From a virus: DNA of 33,421 nucleotides. The stretch's first letter is position 1. Each line of letters starts with the position of its first letter. The notes beneath the pieces were generated by a model. It did no database searches and was not told where the DNA came from. It saw nothing but the letters and a program-made list of their open reading frames with translations. Where the stretch lies: positions 1 to 33,421 of the IMG/VR virus record IMGVR_UViG_3300033153_006874. One strand, 5' to 3'. Shown piece by piece: positions 1 to 5,278 of this stretch. Both the position numbers and the translations under genes were made by a program.

Positions 1-39
1 GGCGTCTACCTAGTAGATAGCATTACATTCAACAATGAT
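1..39. repeat. terminal direct repeat, left copy (assembly overlap of a circle)
   Basis: Bases 1-39 are identical to bases 33383-33421. The repeat lies inside a gene that becomes whole when the two copies are merged. This fits an assembler overlap on a circular or terminally redundant genome better than a biological end. Confidence 0.9.
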
Positions 40-60
40 TACAGAAAGGTTGTCATATGA
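1..60 (+). CDS. 3' part of the gene crossing the circular join
   Basis: Twenty codons ending in TGA at 58-60 complete the frame that starts at 33173. Positions 1-39 duplicate 33383-33421, so only positions 40-60 add new sequence (Tyr-Arg-Lys-Val-Val-Ile-stop). The stop overlaps the ATG of the next gene at 57, the same ATGA coupling seen through the rest of this arm. Function unknown. Confidence 0.72.
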   Translation, partial: GVYLVDSITFNNDYRKVVI

Positions 61-338
61 GACGTAGTCTATTAAGTGTGTTAGATCACTATGGTATTCA
101 AATTCAAACTGAGAAATTTAGGGAGGAGCTAGCTGAGCTCTCTTTGGCTCTATGCCGATTTGTTAGCAGCAAGGAAGTAGAGGCTATAAATCCTGTTATC
201 GAGGAAATCGCTGACGTGGAGAATTTGATTGAGCAGTTTAAATATGCGTTTAGAATACAAGATGAAGTTGAGGACATTAGAATATCTAAAATGCAGCGTG
301 AAATTAATAGGATAGAGAATGGACCAAAGAATAGTTAA
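57..338 (+). CDS. MazG-like NTP pyrophosphohydrolase
   Basis: A 93-residue, mostly helical protein with the two acidic motifs of the MazG/all-alpha NTP-PPase fold: EELAE at residues 23-27 and EEIAD at 49-53. In this fold they hold the Mg ions that bind the triphosphate. The family hydrolyses (d)NTPs to monophosphate and pyrophosphate. Phage members are thought to clean the nucleotide pool or lower alarmone signalling; which applies here is unknown. The start overlaps the stop of the junction-crossing gene (ATGA), with AAGG about 8 bases upstream. The length is typical of short phage MazG-like proteins. The call rests on the motifs and helix pattern only. Confidence 0.68.
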   Translation: MRRSLLSVLDHYGIQIQTEKFREELAELSLALCRFVSSKEVEAINPVIEEIADVENLIEQFKYAFRIQDEVEDIRISKMQREINRIENGPKNS

Positions 339-420
339 TCTCATGGTTTTTGTTATCGCCGGGAGCTTTATGGCACTAGCGATAGGAGTTATTCTAATCG
401 TCGAGTTTTTATGTAGCTAG
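319..420 (+). CDS. 33-residue single-span membrane microprotein
   Basis: ATG at 319 inside the end of the MazG-like gene (20-base overlap, different frame), stop TAG at 418-420. AGGA at 308-311 is a reasonable ribosome site. After a short polar start (MDQRIVN) almost all of the product is one hydrophobic helix (LMVFVIAGSFMALAIGVILI) ending in VEFLCS. It fills the gap between the MazG-like and SGNH genes exactly. It could be a small holin-like or inhibitor peptide, or a membrane partner of the lipoprotein that follows; nothing in the sequence decides this. Confidence 0.5.
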   Translation: MDQRIVNLMVFVIAGSFMALAIGVILIVEFLCS

Positions 421-421
421 A

Positions 422-464
422 CCTGTGGTCGAGGCATAAAATAACTCTACACCTCGACTACAGG
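422..464 (+). promoter_or_regulatory. hairpin covering the ribosome site of the SGNH lipoprotein gene
   Basis: CCTGTGGTCGAGG at 422-434 pairs with CCTCGACTACAGG at 452-464: 13 pairs, one of them G-U, with a 17-base AT-rich loop. The 3' arm runs into the ribosome site AGGAG (462-466), six bases before the ATG at 472. The folded form would hide half of the ribosome site. No T-run follows, so a simple terminator is unlikely. A translational switch, a processing site or a repressor operator are all possible. Confidence 0.6.
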
Positions 465-471
465 AGTCTAC

Positions 472-1611
472 ATGCGCTTACTTCCATTATTGTTATTCAG
501 CGTTCTTTCTTGTGCCTTAAACAACCCGCCAGTAGCAGCAGGGGAGGACGTAGCTGGTCCCCCTTGTCATGTACCCGTTAAAATCGAACGAACAGATACT
601 AAGATTGTATTTACTCCCTGTAATGGGGAACCTACTGAGGTAGCGTTTGCTGACCTCAAGGGTGAGCAAGGTCCTGCTGGTAAGCCTGGTGGGGACGGTC
701 CTCGTGGTCCTGCTGGTTCTGGGAGCGTTGATAAAGTTGTTAGCTACTGCATGCATGACGATAACACTCACGTAGCTCGTACAGTCCGAATGAAACAATC
801 AGATATTATCAGCCAAAGGCAAGGCTGGTACGGGATGTACGACCATTCAGATAGTTGTTTGCCACATGAGGAGGGAGCTTGTAACTGTGACCAATGTGGC
901 TTTGGATTTCATGAGGGTCCTAAAGAGCGCAAGGATTACTTTGTGGCGGCCTTAGGTGACTCGATGACTACTGCCTTTAATTCTGGTGGGGAATGGAGTC
1001 AGCCTCAAAATAGCTGGGCTACTGGCGGATTGATTGACTCTCATGTGGAAAAGATAAAGAGAGCGTTTCCTGATAGGGATGTGGGTTACATCAATGTAGC
1101 TTTTCCTGGTGTTACATCTAGTGATCTTAAGAGACAGCTTCTGATAGTCAATCGCTGGACTGTGGACTATGCGACGGTACTAATGGGAGCTAATGACTTG
1201 TGTGCTGGTGGGGTCGATTTGGATCACTATCAGAGACATATGGAAAAGACTCTAGATAGTTTGGTTAGTCATTCGCCTAATATTAAAATCCTGTTATCTG
1301 CCATCCCGGACATCAAACAGGCATTAGAAGTATCGAGGGATAATGACTGTAATCTGGTATGGAAAAAGATCTTGAGGAATTGTCCTGCGGTTCAGGACTT
1401 TAACCTCCTGAGCCATACCTGGGAGGCGATGAATTTCATTTTAGAAACTGTTGCTCTCAAGCACAAGGAAAACGTGATTTTTGCCAATGATGTTAATGAA
1501 AGAAAAATAGAGCCTGGGGATATCTCTAAGGTCGATTGCTTCCACGCATCAGTTTCTGGCCAACAGAAGCTAGCTGACTCTACTTGGAAGCTTGGTTGGT
1601 ACGAACAATGA
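472..1611 (+). CDS. lipoprotein with collagen-like segment and SGNH/GDSL hydrolase domain
   Basis: A 379-residue protein. Residues 1-14 are a lipoprotein signal (MRLLPLLLFSVLSC, lipobox VLSC, Cys14). Residues 64-82 are six Gly-X-Y triplets (GEQGPAGKPGGDGPRGPAG), a short collagen-like linker. A Cys-rich stretch follows (Cys93-Cys142). From about residue 155 there is an SGNH hydrolase: nucleophile Ser164 in GDSMT, Gly213 in block II, Asn241 in GAND, and Asp355-x-x-His358. This family cleaves O-acyl esters in sugars, lipids or peptidoglycan. The predicted product is therefore lipid-anchored at the outer membrane or periplasm with the enzyme held off the surface. It is the last gene of the rightward arm. 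A polysaccharide deacetylase or esterase of the host envelope is plausible; the substrate is unknown. Confidence 0.82.
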   Translation: MRLLPLLLFSVLSCALNNPPVAAGEDVAGPPCHVPVKIERTDTKIVFTPCNGEPTEVAFADLKGEQGPAGKPGGDGPRGPAGSGSVDKVVSYCMHDDNTHVARTVRMKQSDIISQRQGWYGMYDHSDSCLPHEEGACNCDQCGFGFHEGPKERKDYFVAALGDSMTTAFNSGGEWSQPQNSWATGGLIDSHVEKIKRAFPDRDVGYINVAFPGVTSSDLKRQLLIVNRWTVDYATVLMGANDLCAGGVDLDHYQRHMEKTLDSLVSHSPNIKILLSAIPDIKQALEVSRDNDCNLVWKKILRNCPAVQDFNLLSHTWEAMNFILETVALKHKENVIFANDVNERKIEPGDISKVDCFHASVSGQQKLADSTWKLGWYEQ

Positions 1612-1622
1612 CAGACTTTGAG

Positions 1623-1645
1623 AGGAGGCTACTGGTTAGCCTCCT
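1623..1645. terminator. hairpin between converging gene ends
   Basis: AGGAGGCTA (1623-1631) and TAGCCTCCT (1637-1645) form a perfect 9-bp stem with a 5-base loop. It sits between the stop of the rightward SGNH gene (1611) and the stop of the leftward lipoprotein operon (1647). No clear T-run is present on either side, so the stop signal may be weak or factor-dependent. The position argues for a shared bidirectional terminator. Confidence 0.6.
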
Positions 1646-1646
1646 G

Positions 1647-1907
1647 TCAATACTCTCGTTTGTCTGTGTTGTGAGGTTCTTCGTTATGCTTCGGATTATC
1701 GTCAGTAACCTCTAACGAGAACCAAGCTACTGTTCCGTTATTACAATGGCATCCGAGTCCTTGTACTATCTCGTCACAAGCCTCTAAGACTCCCTCATGA
1801 TCTCTACAGATTTCTTCACAAGCTTCCCAGTGAGCTTTCTTCACTGGGGTAGAGCAGGACGCTAGGAAGAATGTAACGAAATAAGGTGTGATCATGATGA
1901 GCCTCAC
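1647..1907 (-). CDS. small Cys-rich lipoprotein
   Basis: 86 residues with a clear lipoprotein signal (hydrophobic residues 4-17, lipobox LASC, Cys18). The mature part has six further cysteines between about residues 30 and 55 in close spacing (EACEEIC, EACDEI, GCHC), suggesting disulfides or metal binding in the periplasm. The CxC-type end (GCHCNN) is not a CxxCH heme site. Its start overlaps the stop of the cytochrome-like gene before it by four bases (ATGA), so it is the third gene of one operon. Family not recognised. Confidence 0.72.
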   Translation of the reverse strand: MRLIMITPYFVTFFLASCSTPVKKAHWEACEEICRDHEGVLEACDEIVQGLGCHCNNGTVAWFSLEVTDDNPKHNEEPHNTDKREY

Positions 1908-2224
1908 TGTAGGTACTCCAATGCTTTGGATTTGACGAAACCTGATTTATTGGGAGGCATAGTGTCGTCCTGGATCCTCGCTCTTACCTTTGGGCTTGCT
2001 CTAAATCCTGCTTCATCAAGGGGAATAGGAGGAGCTGAGGAATTGTGGCAATTGAAACATGCCTTTTTCATGTCCGCCCAAGTGTAGACCTTAGGTAGAG
2101 GTTTTGGTTTTTCGTCCTCGAAGACTATCTCGGTTCTTTCGTCCTCGAAATATCCGCCACAGGCGACCACAAACATGGTTGTCAGCAACACAAAATAAGT
2201 ACTGATAGCGATACGTTTTATCAT
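1904..2224 (-). CDS. small c-type cytochrome-like lipoprotein
   Basis: 106 residues: lipoprotein signal with lipobox VVAC (Cys22), an acidic/proline-rich linker (30-47), then CFNCH at 56-60, the CxxCH motif for covalent heme c. Met-Pro-Pro at 89-91 could supply the distal heme ligand, as in short cytochrome c domains. The domain is truncated compared with a usual 80-100 residue cytochrome c, so heme binding must be tested. The gene starts one base after the stop of the 635-residue cytochrome-like gene and overlaps the Cys-rich lipoprotein gene, so the three are co-transcribed. An electron-transfer or heme-dependent role in the periplasm is inferred. Confidence 0.72.
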   Translation of the reverse strand: MIKRIAISTYFVLLTTMFVVACGGYFEDERTEIVFEDEKPKPLPKVYTWADMKKACFNCHNSSAPPIPLDEAGFRASPKVRARIQDDTMPPNKSGFVKSKALEYLQ

Positions 2225-2225
2225 G

Positions 2226-4133
2226 CTAGTCCCCTATGGATTGACGGTTTAGCGGTTCTTGTCCAATAAGTAGATCGGCTACCAATTGGTCGAATACATT
2301 ATTGAAAACATCAAAGGCTACAGTTTGGCCGAGAAATATCTGTCCTAAGTCGCCAGCTACTGAGGTCCTTTGGATTTCGTCTGAGCAGGTATTGATCGGA
2401 AATCTAATAAAAGCGCAGATGTCATCAAGGGACCAATTTTTGCGGTATCTGTCTGAGTAGTAGTTGATTGGATCGCCTTGCAGCGTATCGACTCCAATTT
2501 TTGCACGAGTTTTTCTGAATTCGTCATTGAATCTAATGAATGTGGCATCTAATTCCCCTTGTGTTCCGTAGAGCTCCTGAACTAGTAGGACATCGTTTCT
2601 ATCGAAATCCCCGGCGTTTCTGGGATCCAGGACTGAAGCTCTGATCTCATCCTGGAATGGTATCAAGCCTCCTGAATGACACCTGTAGCAGTCAGCAGCG
2701 TTGAGGATTTCGAAGTCTCCATTTACTTTTCCTCCCTCCACATCTACGACGATATCTGTGGGAGCTACGTTTTGTCTTAGGCCAGCAGCATTCCAGAGAG
2801 ACATCTCAAAACCGCCATTGGGTAGTGAGCACAATACTTCTGAGGCGTCGAATAGGAATCTCGCTATACCGACGCCTACTAGGGGGAATTTTGTGAGATT
2901 GGACTCAGCGTTACCGGCAACGTCCTGTGGGTCGAATGTTATTGAGCATTGGCCATCGTCTGAGTCGAAGAATGCTATCAGTCGATTCTTGAATATTCCT
3001 ATAGGGGATTTGTTAGTCCCGCCGAAAGTAGCTCGGAAATCTAAAATGTCCTGCTCGAAGTCCACTCCCTTTAAATCCCAGTAGGCTTCCAGATGGAGAG
3101 GTATACCCATGATGTCATAGTAAGTCTCTGAGTCGAATAGAGCTCCCTCCATGAATTGATCGCCTGTAAGCCATGGTACGTCTGAGCCTACTAGCTCCCT
3201 GAGGAGTTTTCCTTGGTTTGTGACCGATACAAAAACCAGGGAAGAATTGAGCACAATTCGCTCCCAATTCTCAGGGGTCAGTCCTGCGCTCTCTAGATCT
3301 ATCTTACAAGCTCCCTTGATTCTATCTATAGGAACGCATAGGAGCGGGTCATCCTCGACTGTAGACAGGGCATTTAGAGCCTTGTTTATTCCGTTGTAAT
3401 AAATCTGCATTTCCTCAGGGGATGAGCCTAAGTTGGATTTTGTGTCGGCTGTGATGAATCTAGTATTGAGCTGATCACGTCTACTGGACTCTAGGACAGC
3501 GTTGACAGCGTCCCTCTCTAAGTCGTCTAGGGTATTGAAATTGAGTTGAGTCTCACTCTCAGGAGATTGGCACTCGATATCGTTTAATAGGCCATCTGTG
3601 ATCCATTGCTTGAATTTCTCTCGGTCGTCGAAATTGAGAGCTTTGTTATCTGGATAGGGAGGCATCCTTTGGACTTGATCGCCTAGATTGATTCTTCTGT
3701 AGGACTCCTCAGCTAGAGCAGCCATGAATTCGTACTCGTTTAGTCTTAGAGAGCCGTGACAGGAAATGCAGTTTTTCCGGCCGTCTGTTTCTGCTGCTAC
3801 CTTCCCGACTATAGGGAGGATGTCTTTTACAAACGTTACTTTGTTGGCGGACTCGGTTTCGCATTGGCTAGGAGGAGGCTTACACGTTGATTTGATTAGC
3901 TCCCAATTGCCTGAGTCTTTACATTCCTGCTCGATAAAACCTAGGTATCCCTCCTGATCACAGACTAGCTGGCGTTTGTTGCCGACTGGTGAGCCCTGAC
4001 ATGATGTAGGCTCGGTATTAGCTGGTCTCTTTACGGTTATGATGTTTTTGCCTTTGGGGGACCCACAAGCTAAATAGATCACAAATATGACAAAATACAT
4101 GAATGCTATTGCCGGAACCCAAATTTTGTTCAT
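2226..4133 (-). CDS. large lipoprotein with two CxxCH heme motifs (cytochrome c-like)
   Basis: 635 residues. Lipoprotein signal at 1-23 (lipobox YLAC, Cys23). A small Cys-rich segment follows (45-91). A cytochrome c-like domain covers about 98-182, with CISCH at 122-126 and RMPP (Met157) as likely axial ligand; its layout (DILPIV, then CxxCH, then RIN, MPP and a final WI) matches short cytochrome domains of many Bdellovibrionota, Myxococcota and Planctomycetes lipoproteins. A long middle region (200-460) is unassigned. A second motif, CYRCH at 482-486, is followed by a PFQDEIR segment that I recall from uncharacterised proteins of the same groups. AGGAGA lies nine bases before the ATG. It is first gene of the accessory operon at the far end of the late arm. 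Enzymatic role unknown. Confidence 0.78.
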   Translation of the reverse strand: MNKIWVPAIAFMYFVIFVIYLACGSPKGKNIITVKRPANTEPTSCQGSPVGNKRQLVCDQEGYLGFIEQECKDSGNWELIKSTCKPPPSQCETESANKVTFVKDILPIVGKVAAETDGRKNCISCHGSLRLNEYEFMAALAEESYRRINLGDQVQRMPPYPDNKALNFDDREKFKQWITDGLLNDIECQSPESETQLNFNTLDDLERDAVNAVLESSRRDQLNTRFITADTKSNLGSSPEEMQIYYNGINKALNALSTVEDDPLLCVPIDRIKGACKIDLESAGLTPENWERIVLNSSLVFVSVTNQGKLLRELVGSDVPWLTGDQFMEGALFDSETYYDIMGIPLHLEAYWDLKGVDFEQDILDFRATFGGTNKSPIGIFKNRLIAFFDSDDGQCSITFDPQDVAGNAESNLTKFPLVGVGIARFLFDASEVLCSLPNGGFEMSLWNAAGLRQNVAPTDIVVDVEGGKVNGDFEILNAADCYRCHSGGLIPFQDEIRASVLDPRNAGDFDRNDVLLVQELYGTQGELDATFIRFNDEFRKTRAKIGVDTLQGDPINYYSDRYRKNWSLDDICAFIRFPINTCSDEIQRTSVAGDLGQIFLGQTVAFDVFNNVFDQLVADLLIGQEPLNRQSIGD

Positions 4134-4180
4134 GATATACTCTCCTAGTATCTAAGCACGATTTTACCATAGGCTGAGTC

Positions 4181-4453
4181 ATGACACCTAACGCTGACAT
4201 AGTCGCTCTCATGACCACAGAAGCCGGTAGATTACTCATCATGATTTTCTTTTACTTTCTAGCTATTAAGCCAATCAAGAAAGATGTTCACGCTATGGCT
4301 GAGAAAATTAATCTGATTTTCGTTCGGTTAGCACAGGCAGATAGCACAAAGCAGAGAGTAGAGGACATCCGAACAGATGTGGAAAAGTTAGAGAATAGAC
4401 TCCACGCTGTAGAGATCCAGCAGCGTGGTTGTCCTGCTAATCGCCTACAATAA
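4181..4453 (+). CDS. membrane protein with coiled coil, holin candidate
   Basis: 90 residues: a polar start, one hydrophobic span at about 17-30 (RLLIMIFFYFLAIKP), then a charged amphipathic helix (32-80) likely to form a coiled coil. This plan resembles BhlA/UviB-type holins, which have one N-terminal span and a charged coiled tail, and the gene lies beside the endolysin. It is on the opposite strand to its neighbours: divergent from the cytochrome operon (47 bases apart) and overlapping the end of the leftward 99-residue gene by 17 bases. The ribosome site is weak (AGGCTGAG region). A spanin-like or regulatory membrane protein is also possible. Confidence 0.5.
   Translation: MTPNADIVALMTTEAGRLLIMIFFYFLAIKPIKKDVHAMAEKINLIFVRLAQADSTKQRVEDIRTDVEKLENRLHAVEIQQRGCPANRLQ
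4402..4428 (-). terminator. hairpin just past the end of the leftward late genes
   Basis: CCACGCTG (4402-4409) and CAGCGTGG (4421-4428) form a perfect 8-bp stem with an 11-base loop. It begins nine bases beyond the last leftward morphogenesis stop (4437) and lies inside the end of the holin candidate. Only a weak T-rich stretch follows on the minus strand. It may partly separate the late genes from the cytochrome operon or may be chance within coding sequence. Confidence 0.3.
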
Positions 4454-4736
4454 CGTCTTTAATTTCGTCTACAGCTTCCATCAAGTCGATTTCAAGCTCT
4501 AGGAGGTTTTCGCCGTCCTGGTCGCTATCAATCATTAACTTCAGTTTTGTGGCTGAGAATTCGAAGCCTACTAGCTGAGCTCCCTCCATTTTTTCGCCTT
4601 TTTGTAACGCTTCCTGGATTCCCTCAGTGATATTTAGTTTTAGATCTAGGACCTTGTCCCCGTCCTCATTTGAGTCTACGCCTAGGACTAACATGCCGTT
4701 TTGTACTTCATATGATAAAACGCTCATTTTGGCCAT
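4437..4736 (-). CDS. small acidic protein with internal duplication
   Basis: 99 residues built from two similar halves: VDSNEDGDKVLDLKLN followed by a helix, and IDSDQDGENLLELEID followed by a helix. The DxNxDG and DxDxDG strings resemble calcium-binding loops, though the usual acidic residue at loop position 12 is one place early. No signal peptide or membrane span. It overlaps the endolysin stop; a second ATG at 4727 makes an ATGA overlap and may be the true start. Small proteins with this style often sit next to phage lysis or virion genes, but the function is unknown. Confidence 0.65.
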   Translation of the reverse strand: MAKMSVLSYEVQNGMLVLGVDSNEDGDKVLDLKLNITEGIQEALQKGEKMEGAQLVGFEFSATKLKLMIDSDQDGENLLELEIDLMEAVDEIKDVIVGD

Positions 4737-5269
4737 CTATAGCCGAGGATTTGGTCTTTAGAATACGACGATATTTTAACACAATTTCCCTGATTGCCAC
4801 CTAGGAGCATGATTCTGGTTTCGTCCATAGGGTCAACACCCATATAAAAGCCTACATGGCCTGAGCCTGACTCTAGGGATTTTCTCCATAAAACGACTAT
4901 ACAGCCCTGGTAAGGCTCTATGGGGATACCCCAAGTTTCAAAGCTTCTGGCTCTAGCGCTTCGGGTAGATGGCCAGCCTGCTTTCTCTAAGCAAAAACAG
5001 GTAAATGCTGCACACCAGGGAATCTCGTCATTTTTGAAATCGTAAGTTGTAGAGCGTCCATACTCTAGGATCCTGGCATTGTCCTTTCTGCCAGGGATTT
5101 CACAGTTTCCAATTTCTCCTAGAGCGATAGGAAGCCAGTCGCGTTTTACAGGGGTATCTGGAAGCTGAGCAGCTACAACGGTTTGTACCGCTGGTTTGTT
5201 GCCGAAATACTTTAGGATGTATTTGACGACTAAATCCCAGGGGATGAATCCTAGTAGCTTCCATGGCAT
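4724..5269 (-). CDS. endolysin, CHAP-like cysteine peptidase (TIGR02594-type)
   Basis: 181 residues. A hydrophobic/amphipathic N-terminus (1-23) is followed by a CHAP-like NlpC/P60 fold: catalytic Cys in PWCAAFTCFC (about 85-94), His in SGHVGFYMG (about 137-145) and the closing GGNQGNCVKIS motif. These match the TIGR02594 family, common as phage peptidoglycan peptidases or amidases. It would cut peptide bonds in the murein at lysis. It follows the large ejection protein genes and is coupled to the small protein downstream. AGGGG before the ATG at 5269 lies in a tight GGGG/CCCC inverted repeat. The N-terminus has no cleavable signal, so a holin is expected. Confidence 0.8.
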   Translation of the reverse strand: MPWKLLGFIPWDLVVKYILKYFGNKPAVQTVVAAQLPDTPVKRDWLPIALGEIGNCEIPGRKDNARILEYGRSTTYDFKNDEIPWCAAFTCFCLEKAGWPSTRSARARSFETWGIPIEPYQGCIVVLWRKSLESGSGHVGFYMGVDPMDETRIMLLGGNQGNCVKISSYSKDQILGYRWPK

Positions 5270-5278
5270 AGGGGACCC

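Noticed and set aside
64-82. Reading the collagen-like Gly-X-Y segment of the SGNH protein as evidence of a tail fibre
   Set aside because: Collagen-like triplets occur in phage fibres, but this protein has an export lipobox and is encoded outside the tail genes, on the other strand. (Numbers here are residues of the protein at 472-1611.)
517-798. 93-codon leftward frame opposite the SGNH lipoprotein
   Set aside because: Lies over the collagen-like repeats, whose reverse reading gives repeated Arg/Thr; the rightward frame has a complete catalytic set.
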